From: a virus
Direction: 5' to 3' (one strand)
IMG/VR virus record: IMGVR_UViG_3300031787_000971
Span: 1-21,365 of that record
DNA length: 21,365 bases
The notes beneath the pieces were generated by a model. That model searched no databases. It had not been told where the DNA came from and worked only from the letters and a program-made list of their open reading frames with translations. Within the stretch, counting starts at the first letter, position 1. Each line of letters opens with the position of its first letter. A program made the position numbers and the translations under genes. Positions 13,882 through 21,338 of the stretch are shown here, piece after piece.

Positions 13882-15237
13882 CTAGTTTTCGGCTTGTGCC
13901 TGTCGCAACTGAATCTGACGCTTGCGCAACTGAATCGGTGCTACGGCAGGAACGGTATCAGCCTGCGTGCTGTTTCTGTTGCGCAACTCTGCCACAGTTT
14001 CTTCATAGGCAGGGTACGTCACAACGGACACGTCATACAGACGAACCTCTTTGAGTTCACGGGTGCGCTTGTCGTCACTCCATGAATCCTTGACCGTCTG
14101 GAAGGCGAACGACATTTGTGACAAGTCGCCACGACGCAGTGCGCTCATTACCTTTGCGGCATCAGGATTGTTTTCGTCCAGCATGGCTTCAATGCGCAAA
14201 CCAATCTCGTCCTCAGAAAGAGAAAGCGTGCCTGAACGGGTGCGTGCAAGCGGCACGCCTTCATGGTCAATCAACAACCGAACATCTGCACCATCTTTGA
14301 TGGTTTTTGTAAATGCGCCACGACGGACAAACTCTGTCCACGGCAACGGTTCGGACGGCGAATCAAACACGGCGGCATAACCAACAAGCGTTTTGCCATC
14401 TGGGGCGGCACGCAGTTCCAAGTTGCTGTACGCAACGCACCGATTGGCACGGTTTTCAACAACCCAACCAGTTGTGCGGCTGTCCATTTCCATGTCGCCC
14501 ATCATCACGTCATCATCAGATGCCATGTCATCTTCTGCTTCCACAGAATCATCTTCCATCGGTTCCCACCTGTCGCAGTAGTGCGCCGCATCAACAGACT
14601 CATTGAACGCACTGCACATGTTGGATTCGGAATCAAAGTATTCACAGTTGCCGCAGTTGCGACCTTCTGGAACGTCCTCACTGTCGGCAGGACGATAACT
14701 CGGTGGCAACTGCCTCGCCTCGTCGTTTTCTTTCTGTGCGTCCAACTGACTCACCACCTGTTCTGCATAGTTCATTGTTCGTCTTGCGCCTTCTTTGGTG
14801 CCGTCGCTACCCCACAACAAATGCGCCACAAGTCCTGCTGTTATTTCATCGCCTTGGATTGCGTCCAAGTCTGACAGGTGACGTGCTATCCACGGGGCAA
14901 TCTTGCGCCACTTCTCCTCTGTCACTGTTCCTGCCGCCATTTTGCGTGCGTCCTCTACCGTCTGACGCACAATGCCGTCACCCGATAATCCTTCCTCGTG
15001 ATACTGCAAGCCACGCCGTGCGGCATCTCGCATGTATTGCGGCGGTGAAAGGTCAACTGCGGCACGAATCTCGCCAAGCGGTTCCATGTCCTCGCCGAGT
15101 GATGCGGCAATCATGTAGTCAATGGCATCTTGTTTGTTTGTGTAACAACTAAGCAGTTCGGTTGAACCATCAGCGTTTTGTTTGACCATTGCCCAACCGT
15201 CGCAACCAGTTTCGTTGTTGGAGATTCCGTACGGCAT
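13882..15237 (-). CDS. Capsid maturation protease (HK97 prohead protease, S78) with three N-terminal add-on modules
   Basis: This 451-residue protein is more than twice the usual length of an HK97 prohead protease. Residues 1-50 form a small domain beginning MPYGISNNETGCDGWAMVKQ, containing TNKQDAIDYMIA, of a type attached to actinophage structural proteins. About 63-168 is a helical domain (PPQYMRDAARRGLQYHEE, then ARHLSDLD, then VAHLLWGSDGTKEGAR) also met as a stand-alone unit in phage proteins. About 195-224 is a four-cysteine knuckle (Cys195, 198, 208, 221; NCGNCEYFDSESNMC), followed by an acidic Asp/Met tract. The protease occupies about 262-420, with catalytic His325 (LLIDHEGVPLART) and Ser376 (LSQMSFAF). 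It cleaves the capsid delta domain during maturation. It is joined to the upstream 86-residue gene by an ATGA overlap. Confidence 0.88.
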   Translation of the reverse strand: MPYGISNNETGCDGWAMVKQNADGSTELLSCYTNKQDAIDYMIAASLGEDMEPLGEIRAAVDLSPPQYMRDAARRGLQYHEEGLSGDGIVRQTVEDARKMAAGTVTEEKWRKIAPWIARHLSDLDAIQGDEITAGLVAHLLWGSDGTKEGARRTMNYAEQVVSQLDAQKENDEARQLPPSYRPADSEDVPEGRNCGNCEYFDSESNMCSAFNESVDAAHYCDRWEPMEDDSVEAEDDMASDDDVMMGDMEMDSRTTGWVVENRANRCVAYSNLELRAAPDGKTLVGYAAVFDSPSEPLPWTEFVRRGAFTKTIKDGADVRLLIDHEGVPLARTRSGTLSLSEDEIGLRIEAMLDENNPDAAKVMSALRRGDLSQMSFAFQTVKDSWSDDKRTRELKEVRLYDVSVVTYPAYEETVAELRNRNSTQADTVPAVAPIQLRKRQIQLRQAQAEN

Positions 15238-15497
15238 CAGTCCACACTCGGTGTCATTACTCGGATTTCCTCGGTGCCCGATGCGGTGATTGCATACAAA
15301 GTTTCCTTTGCAGGCAAAAACATCTCAAATGGAACAGCGTTTTTTTCGGTCAGCAATCCGTTTGCGGCTGTTACGTCCGCACCGCCAAGATAAACGACAC
15401 CAGCGCCAATGGCGTGAATGTAAACAGTCCGATTGATGTTGTCGGCTGGCACAACCAACACTCGTGTTGTGGATACGGAATAACTTGCGGTGTTCAT
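15237..15497 (-). CDS. Small beta-rich head protein (86 residues)
   Basis: The sequence shows short strands with conserved-looking glycine turns: VLVVPADNINRTVYIHAIGA, VVYLGGADVTAANG, PFEMFLPAKETLYAI and TEEIRVMTP. Small jelly-roll-like proteins with a VYLGG-x-DVTA motif occur near capsid genes in many tailed phages, and a decoration or fibre-base role is possible. It sits between the portal and protease genes, overlapping both as ATGA. That placement argues for a head-assembly role. The exact function is unknown. Confidence 0.72.
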   Translation of the reverse strand: MNTASYSVSTTRVLVVPADNINRTVYIHAIGAGVVYLGGADVTAANGLLTEKNAVPFEMFLPAKETLYAITASGTEEIRVMTPSVD

Positions 15498-16672
15498 TGT
15501 GGTGGTTCTCCATCTGTTCCGAGGAACGGCAAGTCTGGCGTTCCTGCCATTGGCGCACCCGGCAGGTTCAGCACAAACTTGTCGCCACCATCAAACGGTT
15601 CACGTCCTTCAATGTGGCGTGCTTCATTCGGTGTCAACATGCCTGATGCAATCTGTGTTTGTGCGGCACGCACACGAGTGGACAAGTCGGCACGCATGAA
15701 CTCATCAGCGTTGAAACGCACCTGTTGTGCTGGCGGCATCAAATCGGACAAAGCATCTTCCAGTCGCCGCATCCACGGCAACAGCGTGTGACGTACAAAC
15801 TGAATGCCTGCGGATTCAACGTTCTGGTATGTCTGTGAATCTCCGCCAGTTCCATTCATCATGTGCAACGGGATTCGGTAAAAGCGTGCAATCTCTCGGA
15901 CAATCTGCTCACGGTGTGCCATTGTGTCCATGTCGGCGGCAGACGCAGTGATTGCTTTCCACTTCAATCCGCCAGTCAACACGGCAGGGCGACGGCGTTT
16001 GTAGTGCGTGTCAATCCATGTGTCACGCAACACTTGTGCTTGTTCCACGGTCAACTGTTGGTCGGTTTCCAAAACAGAGCCAGGTGTGCCACCGTCTCCG
16101 TACCACGCCGAAAGGAATCTGTTGATTGAAATGTCCGTGCCGATGATGTTGCGCAACACGTCAATGGGAGACAGCGAACGTGCTTGGTCAGGCAACATCA
16201 CCCAGTTGAGTTGGCGGATTGTGTCTGCGCCGTATTCTTCTCGCCCGATTTTGTAGATGCGTGTGCCGTCTGGCTCAACACGGACAACAACTTTGGACGG
16301 GTGAATGTTGCGCAGTTCTGACGGATACAACCCTGAGCGTGGACACCACCAAAAGGCTGTGCCGTGTATCGCCATTGTGATGACTGTTTGTTGTATGAAG
16401 TCAAACATCATTTGGTCATCGTTCGGACGAATGAACACAGGCGGACGTGGCAGTTTCTCCCAGCGTCCTTTCACGTCTCGGTATGGGTCAAGCGGCATTG
16501 TGCCTACTGAATCACCAAGCAACGTGACGGCGGCGGCAACAGCAGATGAAGTGAAGGCAGTGAACTCGTCAACAATCTCGCCTGAGTAGTTGCCGAAAAT
16601 GGGGCGTGCCGTCAACTGGTTTGGGTCAATGGACGTTGGTAGCCCACGACGTTCAGGACGAAACAGGCTCAC
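15494..16672 (-). CDS. Portal protein, HK97 family
   Basis: This 392-residue protein is the expected length for HK97 gp3-type portals. Recognisable segments include AAVTLLGDSVGTMPLDPYRD (48-67), IQQTVITMAIHGTAFWW and LHMMNGTGGDSQTYQNVES. QFVRHTLLPWMRRLEDALSD and the C-terminal SGMLTPNEARHIEGREPFDG (about residues 345-364), shared by this family, complete the set. It forms the dodecameric ring through which the terminase pumps DNA. It starts with GTG at 16672, overlapping the stop of a small membrane gene as GTGA, and ends overlapping the next gene as ATGA. Confidence 0.92.
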   Translation of the reverse strand: MSLFRPERRGLPTSIDPNQLTARPIFGNYSGEIVDEFTAFTSSAVAAAVTLLGDSVGTMPLDPYRDVKGRWEKLPRPPVFIRPNDDQMMFDFIQQTVITMAIHGTAFWWCPRSGLYPSELRNIHPSKVVVRVEPDGTRIYKIGREEYGADTIRQLNWVMLPDQARSLSPIDVLRNIIGTDISINRFLSAWYGDGGTPGSVLETDQQLTVEQAQVLRDTWIDTHYKRRRPAVLTGGLKWKAITASAADMDTMAHREQIVREIARFYRIPLHMMNGTGGDSQTYQNVESAGIQFVRHTLLPWMRRLEDALSDLMPPAQQVRFNADEFMRADLSTRVRAAQTQIASGMLTPNEARHIEGREPFDGGDKFVLNLPGAPMAGTPDLPFLGTDGEPPQ

Positions 16673-16806
16673 GAGTTCGCCTCACAGGCAACAACAATCA
16701 ACGTTCCTGCGGTGATGAGCGCAACTTCAATGCTGTACATACCGACTCCCACGCATGCAATGATTCCGCCGATGACTTCCAAAAACATGATGAGGCGTTG
16801 TTTCAT
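16669..16806 (-). CDS. Small membrane protein between terminase and portal
   Basis: This 45-residue protein begins MKQRLIMFLEVIGGIIACVG. Two short hydrophobic segments (about residues 6-22 and 27-41) make up most of its length. The ATG at 16806 is four bases after the terminase stop, and its TGA overlaps the portal GTG. A tiny membrane protein in this position is unusual; possibilities include a superinfection-exclusion factor or a simple translational coupler. There is no strong ribosome-binding site, so expression would depend on coupling. Confidence 0.6.
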   Translation of the reverse strand: MKQRLIMFLEVIGGIIACVGVGMYSIEVALITAGTLIVVACEANS

Positions 16807-16810
16807 TGCG

Positions 16811-18292
16811 TCACCATACCGAGGCAATCGTAGGCGTTGGCGTACTGATTGAGCGACGTGTTGCTCTGTCCAGCGCCATGCACATTGCAATGGCGGCATC
16901 AATCTTGCGACGTGACTTGCCTTTGGAAAGTCGCCAGCCGTTTTCGGTCATGCGTTGTGCGGCTGACAACACTTGGTCGGTGAACATTGGTGAACCATCG
17001 TGAACAACTCTGGATTGCACGATGAGGTCATACGCAGTGCCGCACGCTGGAATCATTCGTTGTGATGATTGTGGAAACTCAATCATTGGCAGTCCGTCGT
17101 CCATCAGTGCCTCGGCACTTCTTTGGAAAAACGCTGGGTCATAAGCAAACTCCTTGACGTTGTAGTTGCGGTGCAGTTCTCGCAGGTGTGCTTCAACATC
17201 AGCAATGTCAATGCCTTCCATGTCTGGGTGCCAAATCTTTGCTTGTGTGTGGAATCGTCCATCAGGTTTTCCTTGTACGAGAACAATGGCGATGCTGTCG
17301 TGTTTCAACGCCATGTCAATACCAACGTAGCACTCATCAGTGGTGTTGATGTTGGTTTGTTCCACCAATCGTTCCCATGCACCAACTGGCAACCACGATT
17401 CTTGGGAACGCACCCACTGATTCAATCTGAAACGGCGGAAAGACATTTCGCTGGTCTGACGTGAGGACACTTCCATGTCCTCAACATCAAGCAAGCCGAG
17501 TGGCAGGTTCGGGTTGGCTTTCTTCCATGCTTTGCGGTCATCAATCTTGCAATCAGGCGGTGCTTCCCACCAATAGAAACCAAACGCATCATCAACAATC
17601 TCGTTGGCGGCGACGGACTTGCCGTAGTTGTACAACTGTCCTGCAAGCGTGTCCAAGTCAAAACCAGCAGTGGTGATGCCGATGGTGATTGGGTCAACTC
17701 GTGCGCCTGAACCGAGCGTCAATGCGTCCCACAAATCGCTGTTCCGTTGGACGTGCAACTCGTCAAACACAACCATTGATGGGTTCAAGCCCTGTTGCAA
17801 CTTGCCGTCGCTGGACAACACACGATACACGGCACCAAATCGGGGAACTTCAATGGCATCTCGGTACACCTTGCATTCCGCCGACAACATCGGTGATTGG
17901 ACAATCTGTTGCTTGGCTTCATTGAACACAATGCGTGCTTGTTGCCTGTCGCCTGCGGCGGAATACACCTCGGCACCTGCTTCACCTGCAAATAGACCAT
18001 ACAAGGCAACAGCAGAACCTAATAGTGACTTCCCTTGTTTGCGTGGCAAACCAATGTACGCACGGCGGAAGCGCAACTTGCCATCATCACGCCGTTCCAA
18101 CAACGCACCGAGTAGCCACTGTTGCCACTCCGTGAACTCGAGCGGATTACCTGCACGAGTGCCTTTCGTTACTGTCAACCATTGTTCTGCAAAGTCAGCA
18201 ACCAAATCACCGTCACTCAAACTGTGACGACGAGGAACAAAGAATGTAGGTTGCCACGCCTTCTTAGGCAGTAGTGCGCTTCGCTGCGACAC
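16811..18292 (-). CDS. Terminase large subunit
   Basis: Counting from a GTG at 18292 the protein is 493 residues. The ATPase domain has a Walker A-like LPRKQGKSLL at 82-91, the variant form typical of Terminase_1 proteins, and Walker B MVVFDE at 173-178. The RNase H-like nuclease domain has Asp326 (YVGIDMALKHDS), Asp385 (AYDPAFF) and Asp465 (KIDAAIA). It packages DNA into the prohead and cuts the concatemer. The start is ambiguous. An AGGAG motif favours GTG codons at 18298 or 18292, while an ATG at 18316 lacks a ribosome-binding site. All choices overlap the small subunit gene. Confidence 0.93.
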   Translation of the reverse strand: MSQRSALLPKKAWQPTFFVPRRHSLSDGDLVADFAEQWLTVTKGTRAGNPLEFTEWQQWLLGALLERRDDGKLRFRRAYIGLPRKQGKSLLGSAVALYGLFAGEAGAEVYSAAGDRQQARIVFNEAKQQIVQSPMLSAECKVYRDAIEVPRFGAVYRVLSSDGKLQQGLNPSMVVFDELHVQRNSDLWDALTLGSGARVDPITIGITTAGFDLDTLAGQLYNYGKSVAANEIVDDAFGFYWWEAPPDCKIDDRKAWKKANPNLPLGLLDVEDMEVSSRQTSEMSFRRFRLNQWVRSQESWLPVGAWERLVEQTNINTTDECYVGIDMALKHDSIAIVLVQGKPDGRFHTQAKIWHPDMEGIDIADVEAHLRELHRNYNVKEFAYDPAFFQRSAEALMDDGLPMIEFPQSSQRMIPACGTAYDLIVQSRVVHDGSPMFTDQVLSAAQRMTENGWRLSKGKSRRKIDAAIAMCMALDRATRRSISTPTPTIASVW

Positions 18293-18749
18293 GGTCACGG
18301 AACTCCTGCAATCCATCAGTACGCACGCCAGTCACACCAAGTCTGGCACGGTCAGTCGGTGTGAAACCAAGTTGCGCCAAGTTCTGTGCAATCTGCTTTT
18401 CCAACATGCGCAAAGCGGCACGCTCACGCCATTCCAGACCAGTGCGAAACATCTTGTCACGCAACAACGTCCGTTCATCGGTCTGCTCACAAACAAGCAT
18501 CACCAGTTCCGAATCCGTCTCGGCTTTTATCCACGGCGAACCGCTTTCCCAAATCATGTTCCACAACTGCCGACCAGCACCAACGCCACCTGAGCGAGTG
18601 GTCATCAACGGACGGTGTGGTTCAGGAATCTCGGTGACCGCCTGTGGCAACGGTGTAACGGCAGTCAACGGCGGCAACTTCCTTTGCCCAGGATTACCAA
18701 GGCGGATTTTCTGTTCCACTGGCTTTGGTTTCCGTCCGACTTGCGCCAT
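18264..18749 (-). CDS. Terminase small subunit, P27-like
   Basis: This 161-residue protein starts at MAQVGRKPKPVEQKIRLGNP; the GRKPKP-x-x-x-K-x-x-x-GNPG beginning is the signature of the P27 family of small terminases. A linker rich in Pro follows, then the helical core PHRPLMTTRSGGVGAGRQLW and a C-terminal FTPTDRARLGV motif. It recognises the packaging site and recruits the large subunit. The frame is open further upstream to a TTG at 18806, but residues there (CVQTLPMFGCYRGG) do not resemble the family. The ribosome-binding site is weak (GGTGG next to the ATG). Confidence 0.85.
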   Translation of the reverse strand: MAQVGRKPKPVEQKIRLGNPGQRKLPPLTAVTPLPQAVTEIPEPHRPLMTTRSGGVGAGRQLWNMIWESGSPWIKAETDSELVMLVCEQTDERTLLRDKMFRTGLEWRERAALRMLEKQIAQNLAQLGFTPTDRARLGVTGVRTDGLQEFRDRVAAKRTTA

Positions 18750-19028
18750 GCCACCACGGTAGCACCCAAACATCGGCAACGTTTGTACACACGCCGCTTG
18801 TGGCAACGCATCAGCAAACCTGTTTCACAAATCGTGTTCATTTCGCAGGGACACACGCTTGGACGGCACAGGGGTGACCAAACCTTGCGCCATGGAAAAA
18901 TCCGATAAGTCCGTGCGTGTCCGATGCGTGCCAGCCGTCGTGGTTCGTCGCCTGTTGGGTGGGACGTGTTGGGGGGTGGGTGTAGTGCGTGCGTGTGTCT
19001 GGCGTGATTGTGGCGTGTCTGTCATCAA
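18750..19028. other. Intergenic gap before the terminase genes
   Basis: This is the longest stretch without a supported gene. Minus-strand frames here are Thr/Arg/Pro/His-rich and do not look like proteins, and no ribosome-binding site precedes them. The half nearest the HNH gene is dominated by GTGCGTGTGT-type runs and a G-rich tract on the plus strand. It may hold the packaging (cos or pac) site and the late promoter, as this position does in related phages. I found no convincing -35/-10 pair. Confidence 0.5.
18957..18980 (+). other. G-quadruplex-like motif
   Basis: The plus strand reads G3-N1-G3-N7-G6-N1-G3, which satisfies the standard rule of four runs of at least three G with loops of one to seven bases. 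It lies on the strand opposite the genes, so transcription would use it as template. It is inside the gap before the terminase genes. Whether it folds, or matters for packaging or transcription, is unknown. Confidence 0.5.
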
Positions 19029-19337
19029 TCAATGTTGTTTGTTTCCTCGGCGGCTGTTGCATGACCTGTGTGCAGGGGCTAGGGGTGACTGTGGGTTGCC
19101 TGCGTCTATGTGGTCGGCTGTCCACGGGTCATTGATGCGTGCGCCTTCGCCGCAAATCCAGCAGGTTGTGGCGGCATCACGGACTGCCTTTGCCCTCTTG
19201 CGGTAGTCGCCTGCGTAGTGTGGACGGTTGCGTTGTGCGGTGCGCCGTGTGTTCAGTTGTGTTTGGCATTTCTGGCATCTTGCGCCGTGTGTCGTGGGTG
19301 TTCCGCATGTGAGGCAGATACGGGGTGGCTGTGCCAT
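19029..19337 (-). CDS. HNH endonuclease with an N-terminal zinc ribbon, likely packaging-associated
   Basis: Counting from the ATG at 19337 the protein has 102 residues. Cys8-Cys11 and Cys21-Cys24 form a zinc ribbon. The HNH core has Cys59-x-x-Cys62, the Asp75-His76 pair, and His90-x-x-Cys93-Asn94-x-x-Arg-Gly. Small HNH proteins next to terminase genes are known in many siphoviruses to act with the large terminase in cos-site cleavage, and this one is the gene before the small subunit. The start at 19337 has an AAAGGA ribosome-binding site. The same frame is open to an ATG at 19424 that overlaps the previous stop, adding a Lys-rich stretch of 29 residues. A frameshift on the A8 run there could also fuse it to the preceding gene. 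Confidence 0.86.
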   Translation of the reverse strand: MAQPPRICLTCGTPTTHGARCQKCQTQLNTRRTAQRNRPHYAGDYRKRAKAVRDAATTCWICGEGARINDPWTADHIDAGNPQSPLAPAHRSCNSRRGNKQH

Positions 19338-19420
19338 GTGTGTGTCCTTTTTTGGCAACTGCACGCCCCTTTTTTTTCGGTGGGTCGTGCGGTCTTTTTT
19401 GGCGGTGGGATACCCCCCCG

Positions 19421-19645
19421 TCATTTTTTTTGGTGACGGTTGGCAAATGCCACTGATGCGTCACCGATTGTGGCGGCGAGGTCGTGGTCGCCGTATTCAA
19501 CGAGGCAGTGTGCGAGGTCGTCAAAGGCTTCCAGCATTGTTTGTTGTGCGTATTGTGCCACGTCTGGTTCGTTCATGCGGTCTGATGCTTCAACGCTTAT
19601 CATCAACGCACGTTTGACGGCGTTGTGCATCTCCTCAAAGTCCAT
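19421..19645 (-). CDS. Small helical protein of unknown function
   Basis: This 74-residue protein is predicted to be almost entirely helical: MHNAVKRALMISVEASDRMN, YAQQTMLEAFDDLAHCLVEY and DLAATIGDASVAFANRHQKK. I do not recognise a family. Its ATG overlaps the stop of the ATPase-acetyltransferase gene as TGATG, so it belongs to the same operon. It ends CAA AAA AAA TGA, an in-phase A AAA AAA heptamer immediately before the stop, which could let some ribosomes slip into the HNH frame. An accessory role for either neighbour is possible. Confidence 0.72.
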   Translation of the reverse strand: MDFEEMHNAVKRALMISVEASDRMNEPDVAQYAQQTMLEAFDDLAHCLVEYGDHDLAATIGDASVAFANRHQKK

Positions 19646-20763
19646 CAGTGACCTTGATTGGGTAGAAGTCGGCGTGCTGTGGCTGATGGTTCGCCAACGT
19701 ACTTGAATGATGCGGTCACTCTGCCTCGTGATGAAGTGAGGTCACGTCCAACGGTGCTTGTTTTGCCTTGTGCCTGTACTCGTGATGGTTTGCGAACCAT
19801 TGCCCAGTTGGGATTGTGATTGAGTCCGTTGATTGCGGCAGGGTGGCTGCTGGTTATGTACATTTGTTTGCCGTCTGCCACATACGCTGATGCCACCGTG
19901 TTCATCACATGTGTCCCGATGCCTATGCCCTGATAGTCAGGCAGAATCACAATGCGTGCAATGCGTCGGGCGTTCTTCACTTTTGGGTGTGGCATTGCCA
20001 TGATGGTGCAGATTGCGGCTGGCTGGTCGTCCACAAATGCCACATACGCCGTCCATGACGTGACGTTGCTGTGGTCTAGATAGTGATGACGTGCGAATAA
20101 CTGCCAAGCGGAACGATGACACCGTTTGATTGTGATGTTGATTGGCGGTCGCCGAAGTGACTCCCATCGGAAGGTGCCAGTGGCAGGCTCGTATGTCCAA
20201 TCAGGTGTCAACCATTCGGCAATGTCGTAATGGCAGGACACGGCAACAAACTTTTGTCCGTTGCGTCGGACGGTCTTGGCGAGTGCTGTGGAACCAATCT
20301 TTGCCACAGTTCTATCAACAACGCTGGTGAACTCGTCCACAACGACCATCTCAGGGTTCTCAGCCAACAGACGTGCCATTGATACACGGAACTGCTCACC
20401 ATTGGACAGTGTGTGGAACGGTCGCAACCATGCAGGCGGTGACGAGAACCCGACAGACGACAACAGAAGTGCCACGTCCTTCACACTCATCTTGGTTGGG
20501 AAAGCGTCAATGACTGCCTTGTTGATGTCCCATTCCATTTTCGGGTCAACGAGGTCGCCAAAGTGTTTGCGTGCAATGGTGGACTTGCCACTGCCTGATG
20601 CACCGACAATCAAACCGATGTTCCACGGGCGGCTGGATAGGTCAGGCAGATTGTCAATGATTGTTGTTTGTGCCGTTTTGGCGGCAGGAATGTCAAACAT
20701 CGCTTCCATCTGAATCACTTTTGGCGTGCGTTCCACGCCACTTTTGAGAATCAGGTTGCTCAT
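19645..20763 (-). CDS. ABC-type ATPase fused to a GNAT acetyltransferase domain (COG2401-like)
   Basis: This 372-residue protein joins two enzymes. Residues about 45-200 are an ABC ATPase: Walker A GASGSGKST (54-62), signature LSNGE (119-123), Walker B VVVDEF (140-145), D-loop SVVD (147-150) and H-loop His178. No membrane segments are present, so it is not a transporter. Residues about 205-350 are a GNAT domain with the acetyl-CoA loop VILPDYQGIGIGTHVM (272-287), preceded by FARHHYLDHSN and a TAYVAFVDDQPAAIC strand. The fusion corresponds to COG2401, an uncharacterised group. The GNAT part has a HHYL segment that invites comparison with Mom, the phage Mu GNAT-fold enzyme that modifies adenine in DNA; this link is only suggestive. 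It overlaps the ParB-like gene as ATGA. Confidence 0.85.
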   Translation of the reverse strand: MSNLILKSGVERTPKVIQMEAMFDIPAAKTAQTTIIDNLPDLSSRPWNIGLIVGASGSGKSTIARKHFGDLVDPKMEWDINKAVIDAFPTKMSVKDVALLLSSVGFSSPPAWLRPFHTLSNGEQFRVSMARLLAENPEMVVVDEFTSVVDRTVAKIGSTALAKTVRRNGQKFVAVSCHYDIAEWLTPDWTYEPATGTFRWESLRRPPINITIKRCHRSAWQLFARHHYLDHSNVTSWTAYVAFVDDQPAAICTIMAMPHPKVKNARRIARIVILPDYQGIGIGTHVMNTVASAYVADGKQMYITSSHPAAINGLNHNPNWAMVRKPSRVQAQGKTSTVGRDLTSSRGRVTASFKYVGEPSATARRLLPNQGH

Positions 20764-21338
20764 ACGACGATTGCCCGAACCTTCAAGCCTTCAAGACTCA
20801 ACTTTTCCAGCAACATTGTCTGTTGGTATTCGTTCTCGCACTCAATGACCACCTCAAACTTCTCACCAAAGTCCACAGGGTCACCGCTTGGGTCAACGCC
20901 GTGTGTGCCTGCAAAGTCTTTTGGTGCGAGGTCGTCCAGCAAGTTCTGCAAGTCCTCTGGCTCAAACAACGTGCCTTCCAAACCTGCGCCTTCGGCAAGT
21001 TCGGTCAACAGTTCTGCCAATGCGTTGTCATCGTATGAGGCAAGGTCGTTCGCTCGGTTATCTGCCAACAGAATCCTCAATGCTTGTTCGTTGTCGCAAT
21101 CAACGTATGTCACGGCAATCTTGTCCCAACCAAGTGCCTTTGCGGCTTGATAGGTGTGATTGCCTGCCAGTATGTGTCCTGTTTCTTTCTGCACCACAAT
21201 GGGTCGGTATTGACCGTGTGCTTCCAAACTGGTCACGATTGCCCCCACGTCGCCTTGTCGGACGTTGCGTGGGTGCGGCGTGAGATTGGCAAGTGGTTGT
21301 GCGAGTCGGGCTATTTCTGCCCTGATGTTATGTGCCAC
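20760..21338 (-). CDS. ParB-like nuclease-domain protein
   Basis: This 192-residue protein has an N-terminal ParB/Srx-type domain at about 15-100: HPRNVRQGDVGAIVTSLEAH (22-41), GQYRPIVVQ, the core motif AGNHTYQAAKALGW (58-71) and LADNRANDLA. GNHT replaces the GxHR of chromosomal ParB. The partition-type helix-turn-helix is missing. The C-terminal 35 residues (KFEVVIECENEYQQTMLLEK, then LSLEGLKVRAIVV) form a small domain often attached to phage ParB-like proteins. These domains can bind or hydrolyse CTP, or nick DNA, and are often found beside DNA-modifying enzymes in phages. The start is a GTG at 21338, five bases after AGGAG. An ATG at 21343 is in another frame. Its role is unproven. Confidence 0.85.
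   Translation of the reverse strand: MAHNIRAEIARLAQPLANLTPHPRNVRQGDVGAIVTSLEAHGQYRPIVVQKETGHILAGNHTYQAAKALGWDKIAVTYVDCDNEQALRILLADNRANDLASYDDNALAELLTELAEGAGLEGTLFEPEDLQNLLDDLAPKDFAGTHGVDPSGDPVDFGEKFEVVIECENEYQQTMLLEKLSLEGLKVRAIVV

Noticed and set aside
18825-19025. Minus-strand frame of 66 codons just after the HNH stop
   Set aside because: Thr/Arg/Pro/His-rich and protein-unlike, without a ribosome-binding site; more likely the noncoding gap before the terminase genes.
19645-20763. ABC transporter ATPase subunit
   Set aside because: No permease gene is nearby and the second half is a GNAT domain; the LSNGE signature belongs to a soluble ABC ATPase fusion.
20760-21338. Plasmid-type partition system
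   Set aside because: The ParB-like protein lacks the partition helix-turn-helix, there is no ParA ATPase and no parS-like site; the adjacent ATPase is of ABC type.
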